Source of the DNA: Mycobacterium sp. D16R12
Lineage (GTDB): Bacteria; Actinomycetota; Actinomycetes; Mycobacteriales; Mycobacteriaceae
Direction: 5' to 3'
NCBI RefSeq assembly: GCF_002013465.1
Contig: NZ_MAFC01000005.1
Coordinates: 124,001-188,000 of the forward strand
Length of the DNA: 64,000 nucleotides
The translations under genes were made by a program, and so were the position numbers. Under the pieces are notes generated by a model. The model was not told where the DNA came from and searched no databases. It worked only from the letters and a program-made list of their open reading frames with translations. Position 1 is the first letter of the stretch; every line of letters begins with the position of its first letter. Below, piece by piece: positions 1 to 9,382 of the stretch.

Positions 1-34
1 TCGATTTTTCGGTACGAATCGATACAGTGGCCGG

Positions 35-721
35 GTGTTGAAGCCGGTGACCGCCAAGAGCTGGGGAATCTGGGCCAGCTGCGCGCTTGCGCTCGTTGTG
101 CCGGGTTGTAGTCGAACCGTCCAGGATCCTGTCAATCACAACGTCAAGATCGGAAACATCGCCGCACTGAAGAGTCAGTTCGGGCCGGAGTTCGCGATCA
201 GGACGATGGAACCAGCGGGAATGGACCCCAGGCTGCTCTCGCCCGCGCCGCTGCCGCCGGGGATGACGGTGGACCCCGCGGGCTGTGCCAAGTACAGCGG
301 TGGCAGTGCGGTGCCTGCCGGGCTCAAGGGGAACATGGCCGCGCTCACCGCCACCGGTGCGGGAAATCAGTATGTGGCGGTTGCGGTGGAGACCTCCCAG
401 GAGGTCCCCTTCGATCCTTCCGTGTCGCAGGAATGCAAGAAGGTCGGTTTCCGCGGTAACGGAATCGTGGGACAGACCGAGGTGGTGGACGCGCCCGCCA
501 TCGACGGGGCGCGCACGCTCGGCATGAAGCGTGACGTGCTCAGTGGCACGTCGGGCAGGGCCATCGGCCAGGAGGTGCTGAACTACTCGGCATATCTGGG
601 TCGCTACATGGTGGTGGTCACGGTCAGTCCGGTCGTGGTGGGGAAGGTTCCGCCCGCGCCACCCGATGGCAAGCGCGCGTCGGACCTGCTGGTCAAGGCG
701 GTTGCCGCCGTCCGTTCCTAA
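35..721 (+). CDS. putative lipoprotein, DUF5642-like
   Basis: Exported lipoprotein of unknown role, 228 aa. The N-terminus has a hydrophobic segment (about residues 11-22) ending in a VVPGC lipobox with Cys25 as the lipidation site. The mature part has few recognisable motifs and looks like the mycobacterial DUF5642 lipoproteins; that family call is from memory of sequence style and is tentative. A GTG start at 35 is used because it gives a complete signal sequence; the upstream gene, if any, lies outside the window. Its stop overlaps by 4 bp the stop of the convergent alkB-like gene. Confidence 0.7.
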   Translation: MLKPVTAKSWGIWASCALALVVPGCSRTVQDPVNHNVKIGNIAALKSQFGPEFAIRTMEPAGMDPRLLSPAPLPPGMTVDPAGCAKYSGGSAVPAGLKGNMAALTATGAGNQYVAVAVETSQEVPFDPSVSQECKKVGFRGNGIVGQTEVVDAPAIDGARTLGMKRDVLSGTSGRAIGQEVLNYSAYLGRYMVVVTVSPVVVGKVPPAPPDGKRASDLLVKAVAAVRS

Positions 722-1329
722 CGCACGTCGCGGGGCCGGTACTGCAGGCTGATGCGCGGGCCCACAGGTTTGGACGTCTTGGGGATCGCGTGTTCCCACG
801 TTCGTTGGCAGGTGCCGCCCATCACCAAAAGATCGCCATGGCCCACATTGATGCGGATCGAGTCGCCGCCGAGCCGCGGCCGCAGTGCGAAAGTACGTGT
901 CGCACCGATGCTTACGATCGCCACCATGGTGTCTTCACGTAGGCCGCGACCGATGGTGTCGCCGTGCCAGGCGACGCTGTCGGTGCCGTCGCGGTACTGG
1001 CACAGACCCACCGTGGTGAACTGCTCACCGAGCTCTGCGGTGTACTCGCTGTTGAGGCGCTCGCCGATGCTCTCCAATACCGGGTGCGGCGGTGGGCCGG
1101 CGGTCAGATCATGGAAGCTGACCAGTCGGGGCACGTCGAGGGTGCGGTCGTACATGCGGCGGCGTTCGGCGCGCCATGGCACCTGGGCCAACAGCTGACC
1201 CAGGAGATTGTCCGCGCGGCCAAGCCATTCATGGTGTACCTCAAGCCAAGCGCCGCCCGCCAATTCGCGGCGCGGGACCGGTGGTGCGCCAAACAGGGAT
1301 GCCTGCACAGCGTGTGGAGAGGCCGTCAC
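718..1329 (-). CDS. AlkB-type 2OG-Fe(II) dioxygenase (alkylated DNA repair)
   Basis: Probable oxidative demethylase that repairs alkylated bases using 2-oxoglutarate and Fe(II). About 203 aa from the chosen GTG. The iron ligands are visible as H122 and D124 in WHGDT and H180 in WEHAIPK. The 2-oxoglutarate-binding arginines fit R192 and R198 in PRISLQYR. The frame extends upstream to an ATG at 1368, but family similarity starts near the GTG at 1329 and the longer form would intrude into the promoter of the divergent arginine deiminase gene. Convergent with the upstream lipoprotein gene. No adaptive-response partner (ada, alkA) is nearby. Confidence 0.85.
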   Translation of the reverse strand: MTASPHAVQASLFGAPPVPRRELAGGAWLEVHHEWLGRADNLLGQLLAQVPWRAERRRMYDRTLDVPRLVSFHDLTAGPPPHPVLESIGERLNSEYTAELGEQFTTVGLCQYRDGTDSVAWHGDTIGRGLREDTMVAIVSIGATRTFALRPRLGGDSIRINVGHGDLLVMGGTCQRTWEHAIPKTSKPVGPRISLQYRPRDVR

Positions 1330-1370
1330 ACTCTCATGGTATCGCACACATGTTCGATTGCACGGCAAGC

Positions 1371-1376
1371 TAGCGT
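1371..1376 (+). promoter_or_regulatory. candidate -10 box for leaderless arcA
   Basis: TAGCGT matches the TANNNT -10 pattern and ends exactly 7 bases before the ATG at 1383, the spacing expected if transcription starts on the start codon. No Shine-Dalgarno sequence is visible before that ATG, which supports a leaderless transcript. No convincing -35 was found. Confidence 0.35.
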
Positions 1377-1382
1377 CTTCTC

Positions 1383-2597
1383 ATGACGGATGCTCCAGTG
1401 CTGGGTGCCAATTCAGAGGTGGGACGGCTGCGGGCCGTGGTGTTGCACCGTCCCGGTGACGAGCTCAAGCGGCTGACTCCGCGCAACAACGACCAGCTGC
1501 TGTTCGACGGACTGCCCTGGGTGGCGCGTGCCCAGGAGGAGCATGATGCCTTCGCCGAGGTGCTGCGCTCCCGGGGTGTCGAGGTGCTGCTGCTCTCCGA
1601 ATTGTTGCGCGAGGCGCTGGCCAGTGGCGCCGCGCGAGTGCAGGGCATATCGGCGGCGGTCAGCGCACGCAGGCTCGGCTACGCGCTGGCGCAAGATCTT
1701 TCGGAGTACCTGCGATCGCTGGAGGCCGCGGACCTTGCCTACGTGCTGATGTGCGGGATGACGTTCGACGAGCTGCCTGTGGGTGGCAAGGTGGCGCAGC
1801 CGTCCTTGGTGCGGACCATGCACCACGGATCGGATTTCGTCATCGAGCCGTTGCCGAATCTGCTGTTCACCCGCGATTCGTCGTTTTGGATCGGCCGCAA
1901 ATTCGCGATCACCTCGCTGGCACTGCCGGCGCGGGTGCGCGAGACCTCGCTCACCGACCTGATCTATGCCCATCATCCGCGATTCCTCGGAGTGCGACGG
2001 GCCTATGAGTCGCATTCGGCCCCCGTCGAGGGCGGCGACGTGCTGCTGCTGGGGCCCGGGGTGGTGGCAGTCGGCGTCGGGGAGCGCACCACGCCTGCCG
2101 GTGCGGAAGCCTTGGCGCGCAGCCTGTTCGACGACGATCTTGCCCACACCGTACTCGCGGTGCCGATCGCGCAGGAACGTGCGTCCATGCACCTGGACAC
2201 CGTCTGCACCATGGTCGACACCGATGCCGTCGTGATGTATCCGGCGATTCAGGATTCGTTGTCGGCATTCACCATTCGTCGCTCCGACAGTGGGGTCAGC
2301 ATCTCGGGTTCGAATCCATTCGTGGAGGCTGCGGCCGATGCGATGGGCATCGGCAAGCTGCGGGTCATTGATACCGGGCTGGATCCGGTCACCGCCGAAC
2401 GTGAGCAATGGGACGACGGCAACAACACTCTGGCGCTGGCCCCCGGTGTGGTCGTCGCGTATGAACGCAATGTGGAAACCAATGCGCGCCTGGAGGCTTC
2501 GGGTGTTGAGGTGCTCGCCATCTCGGCGTCAGAGTTGGGTACCGGCCGCGGCGGGCCGCGCTGCATGTCCTGTCCGGTATCGCGCGATCTGCTCTAG
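1383..2597 (+). CDS. arcA: arginine deiminase
   Basis: Hydrolyses L-arginine to citrulline and ammonia. The 404-aa length is normal for the family. Diagnostic motifs are present: FTRDSSFW near residue 160, the [10 protein letters not shown] active-site block, and a C-terminal [11 protein letters not shown] in which Cys394 is the nucleophile. Many family members have His before this Cys; here it is Arg. There are no arcB or arcC genes beside it, so ATP production by the full arginine deiminase pathway cannot be inferred from this locus; nitrogen or pH homeostasis is a guess. A strong hairpin follows the gene. Confidence 0.95.
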   Translation: MTDAPVLGANSEVGRLRAVVLHRPGDELKRLTPRNNDQLLFDGLPWVARAQEEHDAFAEVLRSRGVEVLLLSELLREALASGAARVQGISAAVSARRLGYALAQDLSEYLRSLEAADLAYVLMCGMTFDELPVGGKVAQPSLVRTMHHGSDFVIEPLPNLLFTRDSSFWIGRKFAITSLALPARVRETSLTDLIYAHHPRFLGVRRAYESHSAPVEGGDVLLLGPGVVAVGVGERTTPAGAEALARSLFDDDLAHTVLAVPIAQERASMHLDTVCTMVDTDAVVMYPAIQDSLSAFTIRRSDSGVSISGSNPFVEAAADAMGIGKLRVIDTGLDPVTAEREQWDDGNNTLALAPGVVVAYERNVETNARLEASGVEVLAISASELGTGRGGPRCMSCPVSRDLL

Positions 2598-2603
2598 CCC
2601 TGC

Positions 2604-2655
2604 CCGCCGACACGCCGCGTTGTGTGCGTTCCGCTCGGCGTGTCACGGCGTGTCG
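2604..2655. terminator. bidirectional hairpin between arcA and pmt
   Basis: GCCGACACGCCG at 2604-2615 is perfectly complementary to CGGCGTGTCGGC at 2644-2655, giving a 12-bp G+C-rich stem. A third copy of the CGGCGTGT arm lies in the loop at 2634-2641. It lies between two convergent genes and lacks a U tract, as is usual for mycobacterial hairpin terminators. Confidence 0.6.
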
Positions 2656-2665
2656 GCGAAACGGG

Positions 2666-4207
2666 CTAGCGCCAGCTGGGCAGCCACATCTCCATGTTCC
2701 ACATGAACGGAGAGATTGCCGCGCCGGTGAGAATCGGATACAGCCACGCGAAGTTGGTGACCACCACCGCCAGATAGAACGTTGCGATGAACATTCGCAA
2801 TGTTTTTCGCTCCGGGTTGGCCACCGGCTTGCGTAGGAAGTCGCCGATGATGAACGCGATCATCATCACCAGGAACGGCACCATCGGGGTGGCGTAGAAG
2901 AAGTACATCTGCCGATCGATGTTGCCGAACCAGGGCAGCCATCCCGCGCAGTAGCCGACCAGTGCCGCGGCGTAACGCCAGTCGCGCCGAACCACCGTCG
3001 CCCAGGTGGCCCACAGCAGCACCGGAACCGCGAGCCACCAGATGGCCGGGGTGCCCACCAACAACACCGCGCGCACACAGGAATTGGCGCCGCAGCCGGG
3101 GATGTTCTTGTCCTCGATGGCGTAGAGCAGCGGGCGCAGCGACATCGGCCACGTCCACGGCTTGGACTCCCACGGATGGTGATTGCCGTTGGCGTTGGTC
3201 AGCGTCGAATGGAAGGTGTAGACGCTGTGGGTGTAGTACCAGAGCGATCGGAGGGCATCGGGCACCCAACTGCCGACCCCGATTTGGCGTCCCTCGGCAT
3301 GCCTGTTGATCCCCGTCTCGGAGGCGAACCACGACCAGTACGAGGCCATGTACACGACGAACGGGATGACCAGCAGGGCATACAGGGCCGGCCCCAGATC
3401 GCGTACCGCGGCACCGGCCCAGGGCCGCTGTACCCCGTATGCGCGCCGCGCCGCGATGTCGAAGGCGATGCACAGCACTCCGAAGAACGCGATGAAATAC
3501 AGCCCCGACCACTTTGTGCCGCAGGCCAATCCGAGCAGAATTCCGGCACCGAAACGCCACCAGCGCACGCCCAGACGCGGACCCCATGAGGTGTCACCGA
3601 TTCGCCCGTCGAGGTACGCGTTGTAGAGCCGTTCCCGAACCTGATCCCGGTCGACGATCAGCGCGCCGAAGGCGGCCACCACAAAGAGCGCCTGATAGAC
3701 ATCGAGCAGAGCGGTGCGTGCGGTGACGAAGCTGACCCCGTCCGCGATGAGCAGCACTCCTGCGATGGCGCCCACCATGGTCGACCGGCTGATCCGCCGG
3801 GCGATTCGGGCGACCAGCAACACCAGGATGGTGCCCGACAGCGCGGCGGCGAACCGCCAGCCGAAAGAGTTGTATCCGAAGAGCCATTCGCCGATGGCGA
3901 TCATCTGTTTGCCGACGGGCGGGTGCACGACGAGCCCGTAGCCGGGATTGTCCTCGACGCCGTTGGTGGCGACCTGCCAGCCCTGCGGCACGTAGTGCTT
4001 TTCGTCGAAGACGGGGGTACCGCGATCGGTGAGCGCGCCGACATTGATGAACCGGGTGAGCGCCGCGATTGCGGTGATGACGGCGGTCATCACCCAGCCC
4101 TGGAACCGGTCGGTGGGTCCGAAGTCCGCGGGCGGTACCCGGGGCCCTGGCGACTGGAGATCCGACTCGGCTGCCGAGGTCGGCGGCAGGGTTGCGGGCA
4201 CGGTCAC
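2666..4207 (-). CDS. pmt: polyprenol-phosphate-mannose protein mannosyltransferase (Pmt)
   Basis: GT39-family membrane enzyme that O-mannosylates secreted proteins with polyprenyl-phospho-mannose as donor, acting on Sec-exported substrates at the outer face of the membrane. 513 aa with many hydrophobic segments. The acidic catalytic motif is visible in the first large loop (VFDEKHYVPQ, about residue 65). It is the likely orthologue of Rv1002c, and its neighbour rsmI matches the conserved divergent arrangement. The GTG start at 4207 gives a short cytoplasmic N-terminus before the first membrane segment. Confidence 0.93.
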   Translation of the reverse strand: MTVPATLPPTSAAESDLQSPGPRVPPADFGPTDRFQGWVMTAVITAIAALTRFINVGALTDRGTPVFDEKHYVPQGWQVATNGVEDNPGYGLVVHPPVGKQMIAIGEWLFGYNSFGWRFAAALSGTILVLLVARIARRISRSTMVGAIAGVLLIADGVSFVTARTALLDVYQALFVVAAFGALIVDRDQVRERLYNAYLDGRIGDTSWGPRLGVRWWRFGAGILLGLACGTKWSGLYFIAFFGVLCIAFDIAARRAYGVQRPWAGAAVRDLGPALYALLVIPFVVYMASYWSWFASETGINRHAEGRQIGVGSWVPDALRSLWYYTHSVYTFHSTLTNANGNHHPWESKPWTWPMSLRPLLYAIEDKNIPGCGANSCVRAVLLVGTPAIWWLAVPVLLWATWATVVRRDWRYAAALVGYCAGWLPWFGNIDRQMYFFYATPMVPFLVMMIAFIIGDFLRKPVANPERKTLRMFIATFYLAVVVTNFAWLYPILTGAAISPFMWNMEMWLPSWR

Positions 4208-4303
4208 ACGCTCGATCGTAGGGGAGGGCCCGAGACTGGCATCTTGGTGCGGCGGGCCGGGGCATCTCCAGCATGCGGGGGCGAGCGGCAGCGACGAGGG
4301 ACT

Positions 4304-4309
4304 TAGTCT
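4304..4309 (+). promoter_or_regulatory. candidate -10 box for leaderless rsmI
   Basis: TAGTCT fits TANNNT and lies 7 bases before the ATG at 4316, so transcription could begin on the start codon. No Shine-Dalgarno sequence precedes the ATG. No clear -35 is seen. Confidence 0.35.
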
Positions 4310-4315
4310 TGCCGG

Positions 4316-5149
4316 ATGGGGAACTTGCTGCTGGCGGCGACACCGCTAGGGGAGCCCGGCGATGCCTCGCCCCGATTGCGTGAGGCGCTGGCCAAGACGG
4401 CAGTGGTGGCCGCCGAGGACACCCGTCGTGTCCGGGCGCTCGCCAAATCGCTGGATGTGCAGATCAGCGGGCAGATTATCAGCTTCTACGACCAGAACGA
4501 GGCCAGCCGTATCGAGCCGCTGCTGGCCGATCTGGAAGCCGGGTACGACGTACTGGTGGTCACCGATGCCGGGATGCCCTCGATCAGCGACCCGGGGTAT
4601 CGCTTGGTGGCCGCCTGCGTGAAAAAGGGGATAACGATCAAGTGTCTGCCCGGGCCGTCGGCGGTGACCACGGCGTTGGCCGTCTCGGGGCTCCCGGTGG
4701 ACCGTTTCTGTTTCGAGGGATTCGCACCCCGTAAACAGGGGGCACGGCGGCGATGGCTTGCCGAGCTGGCGACCGAACCCCGTACGTGTGTGTTCTTCGA
4801 GTCGCCGCGACGGCTGGGAGAAACCCTGGCCGATGCGGTGGAGGTGCTGGGGCCGGAACGCCGCGCCGCGGTATGCCGTGAGCTGACCAAGACTCATGAA
4901 GAGGTGTTGCGTGGCACACTGCGCGAGTTGGCCGTCTGGGCCGAGGGTGACGTGCTCGGGGAGATCACGGTGGTGCTCGACGGCGGTCGCCCCGCCGTCC
5001 CCGAGATCGAAACACTGGTGGCCAGGGTGGAGGAGCTGATGGACGACGGTATGGGGTTGCGGGAGTCCTGTGCGATGGCGATCGGCGAATCCGGCGCGAC
5101 GCTCTCGAGGCGCGATCTTTACGACGCGGTGGTCAAAGCACGGGCTTGA
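4316..5149 (+). CDS. rsmI: 16S rRNA (cytidine1402-2'-O)-methyltransferase
   Basis: SAM-dependent methyltransferase that modifies C1402 in the ribosomal decoding centre. 277 aa, standard length. The N-terminal LLLAATPLG block, the TDAGMPSISDPG motif (about residues 82-93) and the LPGPSAVTTAL SAM-pocket motif identify the TP-methylase (RsmI/YraL) family. It is divergent from pmt, and its 3' end overlaps the 3' end of pabB by 17 bp. Confidence 0.95.
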   Translation: MGNLLLAATPLGEPGDASPRLREALAKTAVVAAEDTRRVRALAKSLDVQISGQIISFYDQNEASRIEPLLADLEAGYDVLVVTDAGMPSISDPGYRLVAACVKKGITIKCLPGPSAVTTALAVSGLPVDRFCFEGFAPRKQGARRRWLAELATEPRTCVFFESPRRLGETLADAVEVLGPERRAAVCRELTKTHEEVLRGTLRELAVWAEGDVLGEITVVLDGGRPAVPEIETLVARVEELMDDGMGLRESCAMAIGESGATLSRRDLYDAVVKARA

Positions 5150-6416
5150 GTGCCGCGATCGCGGTGAGGTCGATCGTGGCGGCCGCCTTGTGCAGACACT
5201 CCTGCCACTCGGCGTCGATATCGGAGTCGGCGGTGATACCGCCCCCCACGCCGAGCACCGCAGTGCCGTCGGGTGCGATCTCCACGGTCCGGATCGCAAC
5301 GTTGAGTTCCAGACCGGCCACCGGAGAGATCATGCCGACGGTGCCGCAGTACACCCCACGGTGATGCGATTCCCATTGGCGCAGTAATTGGCGTGCACGG
5401 GTTTTGGGTGTTCCGGTCACCGAGGCGGGCGGGAACGTGGCGGCCAATAGGTCACCAGCGGTGGCCTCCAAGGGCACCTGGGCGGCCACGGTGGACACCA
5501 GATGCCACACACCGGGCGCCGGGTGGACGGCGAGTAGCTCGGGAACGGTGACGGTTCCGGTGATGGCGATGCGCCCGAGGTCGTTGCGCACCAGATCGGT
5601 GATCATGACGTTCTCGGCGACATCCTTGACCGAGGTCAACAGCGCGGCCGGGTCCTCGGTCGCGGCCAGGGTGCCCTTGATGGGGCTGGAACGGACGTCG
5701 GCACCGTTGCGCCGCAAGAACAATTCGGGTGACAACGAGGCCACGGCGCCCCAGGCGCCGGAGACGAATGCGGCGCGGTCCGGTGCGGTCTGAGTGATCG
5801 CGTCGGCGAAGAATTCCAACGGGTCGCCGGCCAGTGCGCCGCGGAACTGGGTGCACACACAGGCCTGGTAGACCTCCCCGGCCGCTATGGCCTCCAGGCA
5901 GCGGCCGACCGCAACGCGGTGATGATCACGGTCGGGGGCCGTCCAGTCGATGAACCACGGCGCAGGATCGCGGGGGTGGGTCAGTGCCTGGAGTATCCAC
6001 TCCGGACATTCCTCGTCCAGAAGGCTTTCGTACCACCAGCATTCGTCATCATCGAGCCGTAGCACCGCATCGGTCCAGCCGCCGGCGGCGGCCGGGAGCC
6101 GTCGAGCCTTGTCGTCGGCGGACAGGTCCGGATATCCGAGGAAGCCGATCCAGCCGCCGCCCACCACGCCCGGCGGAACAGAGTCCGCATGAGAAACATT
6201 GCTGCTGAAGGCTTGTCGTGGAGGCACCGGGTGCGCGGACAGCGACGGGGAGATGATCGCCCGCGAATCGAACCAGGATCCGATCAATGCGGCGGGTGCC
6301 GGGCGTCCCGCTGCGCGGGTGGCACCGGCAAGGGCGCGCAGCACGGCAGACGGGACACCGAGGTTGCCGAGCTGCTGTACGCGCACGGTGCAGTGCTCTT
6401 CGCGCAAGCGGCTCAT
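5133..6416 (-). CDS. pabB: aminodeoxychorismate synthase component I
   Basis: Chorismate-binding enzyme making 4-amino-4-deoxychorismate for folate synthesis, using ammonia from a glutamine amidotransferase partner that is not in the window. 427 aa. The C-terminal chorismate-binding domain carries the hallmark blocks SPIKGTLAATED, a VMITDLVRNDLGR helix, PPASVTGTPK and GGGITADSD. Corresponds to Rv1005c. It is followed 4 bp upstream by the GNAT gene on the same strand, so the two are probably co-transcribed. Anthranilate synthase TrpE is the alternative, but the PIKGT signature and synteny favour PabB. Confidence 0.9.
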   Translation of the reverse strand: MSRLREEHCTVRVQQLGNLGVPSAVLRALAGATRAAGRPAPAALIGSWFDSRAIISPSLSAHPVPPRQAFSSNVSHADSVPPGVVGGGWIGFLGYPDLSADDKARRLPAAAGGWTDAVLRLDDDECWWYESLLDEECPEWILQALTHPRDPAPWFIDWTAPDRDHHRVAVGRCLEAIAAGEVYQACVCTQFRGALAGDPLEFFADAITQTAPDRAAFVSGAWGAVASLSPELFLRRNGADVRSSPIKGTLAATEDPAALLTSVKDVAENVMITDLVRNDLGRIAITGTVTVPELLAVHPAPGVWHLVSTVAAQVPLEATAGDLLAATFPPASVTGTPKTRARQLLRQWESHHRGVYCGTVGMISPVAGLELNVAIRTVEIAPDGTAVLGVGGGITADSDIDAEWQECLHKAAATIDLTAIAALKPVL

Positions 6417-6420
6417 CGAC

Positions 6421-7239
6421 CTAGTTTCGCAGACCCTTCACCAGGATTGCACGGGTGTACAACAGTGAGAAGCCCTGGCGCTGGGTGTTCTGCTGGGACT
6501 TAGACCCCGGCTGGGTGGTCACCACCGCCAGGTCCGCGCCATCGCGGGCGGCCTCGTGAAGCCGGGTGGTCAGCAGTGCCGTCTGGATACCGCGCCGGCG
6601 GTGCTGGGCGGCGGTCGCGGCGCCGTTGAGCTGGGCCACCCCGTCGAGCATGCGCATGCTCGCGCCCCCGGCGACAGCGCCCTCGCGCAGGGCTATGTAC
6701 CGCTGCTCGCCCTGCACCGTGGACAGTGCGGTGATCGCGCGGGAAAGCACCTCGCGCGGAAATGATTCGTGAGAGGCCACGCCCTGGTCATCGGGCACCG
6801 CGAACCCGTCGACAACCACGTCGAGCCAGCTGGCCAGCTCGTCGGTGCCGCTGTGACGCACCGTGACACCGTCGGGAATCACCGGCGCTGGGGCATCGAC
6901 CAGCGGAAGGCCGAGAACATCCTCGAAAGACACCAGCAGGTAGCCCCGTGCCGTGAGCAGCTCACAGATCGCGGGATCGGCCAGGCTCGCGATTTCTGCT
7001 TGCACCGGGGTATCGCGTTCGGCGAACTCCCGCTCTATGGCGTCGAGCTCGGATTCGGTTGGCACACCGCTGAACCCGAGTCCGGCGAGCTTGTTCATCG
7101 GTGAGTTCGGTCCGGCGTATGACGCGACGCCCCCGGCCAGCGGTATCACCAGAGCGCCGTCGCACCTCGCGGTGCCCGCGGCGATGGTGTCGGCTTCGGC
7201 ACGTTCGATGCGCGCGGCGGTATCGATATCACAGAACAC
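6421..7239 (-). CDS. GNAT family N-acetyltransferase
   Basis: 272-aa acyl-CoA-dependent N-acyltransferase of unknown substrate. The C-terminal half holds the GNAT core: a beta strand with ALREGAVAGGASM followed by the acetyl-CoA-binding QHRRRGIQTAL motif (the Q/RxxGxG/A loop). The N-terminal half is a degenerate second GNAT-like domain. A GTG start at 7239 gives the FCDIDTAARIERAEA opening typical of close homologues. It lies 4 bp before pabB, which suggests a shared transcript without proving a shared pathway. Confidence 0.8.
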   Translation of the reverse strand: MFCDIDTAARIERAEADTIAAGTARCDGALVIPLAGGVASYAGPNSPMNKLAGLGFSGVPTESELDAIEREFAERDTPVQAEIASLADPAICELLTARGYLLVSFEDVLGLPLVDAPAPVIPDGVTVRHSGTDELASWLDVVVDGFAVPDDQGVASHESFPREVLSRAITALSTVQGEQRYIALREGAVAGGASMRMLDGVAQLNGAATAAQHRRRGIQTALLTTRLHEAARDGADLAVVTTQPGSKSQQNTQRQGFSLLYTRAILVKGLRN

Positions 7240-7281
7240 GCCGGTGATTGTGTCCGATGAACAGCCCGGACCGCCACCGGG

Positions 7282-8187
7282 TTATCTGCTGATGTGACGC
7301 GCTGTTTCGGCTGTGGCCAGTTTGTCGGGGTTGCGGATCGCGAAAACGTGCGCCACCTTGCCGTCCGCGATCGAGACGGCCAGCACGGCATCGAGACGTC
7401 CTTCGCTGTAGATCAGCAGGGCGGGCGTGCTGTTGTAGGTGCTCAGCTCCATGCGGACATCGGGGAACGAGGCGGCGGCCCGTGAAAGTCCGATGGCGAC
7501 GCGTGCCACTCTGTCGGCCCCGTAGACCGGACGCCGTGCGGCACTGACCTTTCCGCCGCCGTCAGATGTCCACACCGCATCGGGAGCAAGCATTTCCACC
7601 AACGCTTCGACATCGCCACCCGCAGCGGCCAGCAGGAACTTGGTGGTCAGTTCCTCGGCCTGCTCGCCGGTGGGGGTGAACCGGCGCCGGCGTGACTGCA
7701 CATGCTCGCGGGCGCGGTGCGCCATCTGCCTCACCGCGGACTCCGATTTGCACACGGTGGACGCAATTTCGGAGTAGTCGAAGCCGAAGACGTCCCGCAT
7801 GACGAACACCGCCCGCTCGTCCGGTGCCAGGGTCTCCAACACCACGAGCATCGCCATCGACACCGACTCGGCCAGGACCACGTCGCTCGAGGCGTCCGCG
7901 GCGTCACCGTCGAAGGTCACCCGCACGGGCTCGGGCAGCCATGGCCCCACGTATTCCTCGCGCCGACGACTATTGGCGCGCAACGTGTTCAGCGATTGGC
8001 GGCTGACGATCTGCGCCAGGTATGCCTTGGTGTCGGTAACCGTGCCCAGATCGACCTGCGCCCACCGCAGATAGCTTTCCTGCAGTACGTCATCGGCTTC
8101 CGTGGCGGAGCCCAACATTTCGTACGCGATGGTGAAAAGCAGCGGGCGCAGGTGGGTGAACAGCTCGGCGTGAGCGGCGTCGGACAC
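7282..8187 (-). CDS. ECF41-type RNA polymerase sigma factor (SigJ-like) with SnoaL-like tail
   Basis: Extracytoplasmic-function sigma factor of about 301 aa, longer than usual because of a C-terminal SnoaL/NTF2-like domain. Region 2 (LLFTIAYEMLGS, DDVLQESYLRW) and region 4 (DYSEIASTVCKSESAVRQ) are clear. Three ECF41 hallmarks are present: WLPEP in the sigma2-sigma4 linker, DGGGKV in the SnoaL domain, and NPDKL near the C-terminus. In this family the tail acts in place of an anti-sigma factor. The frame is open up to 8508, but that would run through the upstream gene; GTG at 8187 starts 3 bp after that gene's stop. Co-transcribed with the oxidoreductase upstream. Confidence 0.9.
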   Translation of the reverse strand: MSDAAHAELFTHLRPLLFTIAYEMLGSATEADDVLQESYLRWAQVDLGTVTDTKAYLAQIVSRQSLNTLRANSRRREEYVGPWLPEPVRVTFDGDAADASSDVVLAESVSMAMLVVLETLAPDERAVFVMRDVFGFDYSEIASTVCKSESAVRQMAHRAREHVQSRRRRFTPTGEQAEELTTKFLLAAAGGDVEALVEMLAPDAVWTSDGGGKVSAARRPVYGADRVARVAIGLSRAAASFPDVRMELSTYNSTPALLIYSEGRLDAVLAVSIADGKVAHVFAIRNPDKLATAETARHISR

Positions 8188-8189
8188 CG

Positions 8190-9347
8190 CTACGCCTGCG
8201 CCTTGAGGGCTTCGGCGCGCTTGCCGCCCTGCGGCCAGTAATAGGCCTTCGGATGCTTGGCGGCCTGCTTCAGGAAGTAAACCGTTCCGCGGCAGACCAT
8301 TTCCTTGATCGCTGCACCAGCTCGGCCGCCGATGAATAGCTTGCGCGGCGTGTCGTCGGCACGTGAGGTCTGAATGACGGCGGCATGGCGTCCGATGCTG
8401 ACGTTCTGTCCGACGAAGATCTGTCCGCTCTCCACCGGCTGCAGTCCGTCCACCAACGCCAGCACCGTCTTGACCGCCCGCGAGGCCAGCGGTCCGGCGG
8501 CTTGGCAACTCATCCGCAGCGGCACGCCCGAGGGGCTGGCCGCGTCACCGGCCGCGACGATGCGGGGATGGTCGACACTGACCAGCGTCTCGTCGGTGAG
8601 CAGTCTCCCCAGTGCATCCGTCCGCAGTCCGCTCTCGGCGGCCAGCTGCGGTACGCCGAATCCCGCGGTCCACACCGTCAGCGCGCTCGGCAGCTCGCGT
8701 CCGTCGGACAGCGTCACGGTGTCCTCGTCGACCCCGACGACCGTGGCGGGCGCCAGCACCTCGACGCCCAGCTTTTCCAGCTGCTTGGCGGCCGCGCGCC
8801 GGGCCGGTTCGCCGATCGAGGGCAACAGTTGCTTACCGCAGACCAGGGTCACCCGACGGCCCGCGTCGGCGAGTTCTCCGGCCAGCTCCACACCGGTGAG
8901 GCCCGCACCGACGACCACTATCGGTGCCTCGGGTGCCAACCGCTCGTATCGGGCCCGCACCTGCTGGGCGTGTTCCAACTCGTTGATGGACAACGCATGT
9001 TCCGCCACGCCCGGAATGTCGGGAGTTGTTGTGGTGCTGCCCACGGCATAGACGAGATAGTCGTAGGGCAGCACCGCGCCCGAGGCGAGTTCCAGCTTTT
9101 GAGCGCCGGCATCGATGTGGGTGACCTTGTCGACCACGAGTCGGATGGCCGGATTGAGCAGCTGGTCGTAGTCGACCGTCGCACCCCGGTTACCGGCGAC
9201 CAGCTGATGTAGACGGATCCGTTCGACGAAGTGCGGTCGCGGGTTGACGAGGGTCACGGTCAGGTTCTTGTTGGCCAGCAGTTGGTTGGCCGCCAGGGTT
9301 CCCGCGTAGCCCCCGCCGATCACGGTCACATGGGTGTTCTCGGTCAT
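8190..9347 (-). CDS. NAD(P)/FAD-dependent oxidoreductase (NDH-2-like), ECF41 partner
   Basis: 385-aa flavoprotein. It has a FAD-binding dinucleotide fold at the N-terminus (VIGGGYAG), a second NAD(P)-binding fold (VVVGAGLTGVELAGELA, about residues 145-160) and a C-terminal FAD motif with DAL-GRLLTDE then AAGDAASP. The nearest family is type II NADH dehydrogenase/carotenoid-oxidoreductase-like enzymes; substrate unknown. ECF41 sigma genes are characteristically next to a carboxymuconolactone decarboxylase, oxidoreductase or epimerase, and this is the oxidoreductase version. The promoter upstream matches the ECF41 pattern, so the pair is probably controlled by the sigma factor it encodes. Confidence 0.88.
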   Translation of the reverse strand: MTENTHVTVIGGGYAGTLAANQLLANKNLTVTLVNPRPHFVERIRLHQLVAGNRGATVDYDQLLNPAIRLVVDKVTHIDAGAQKLELASGAVLPYDYLVYAVGSTTTTPDIPGVAEHALSINELEHAQQVRARYERLAPEAPIVVVGAGLTGVELAGELADAGRRVTLVCGKQLLPSIGEPARRAAAKQLEKLGVEVLAPATVVGVDEDTVTLSDGRELPSALTVWTAGFGVPQLAAESGLRTDALGRLLTDETLVSVDHPRIVAAGDAASPSGVPLRMSCQAAGPLASRAVKTVLALVDGLQPVESGQIFVGQNVSIGRHAAVIQTSRADDTPRKLFIGGRAGAAIKEMVCRGTVYFLKQAAKHPKAYYWPQGGKRAEALKAQA

Positions 9348-9382
9348 TTCGGTGACTTCCTTTCAGTCGCTGATGCCCTTAA

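Noticed and set aside
8188..8508. N-terminal extension of the ECF41 sigma factor
   Set aside because: Would be encoded wholly within the oxidoreductase gene; region 2 similarity begins right after GTG 8187.
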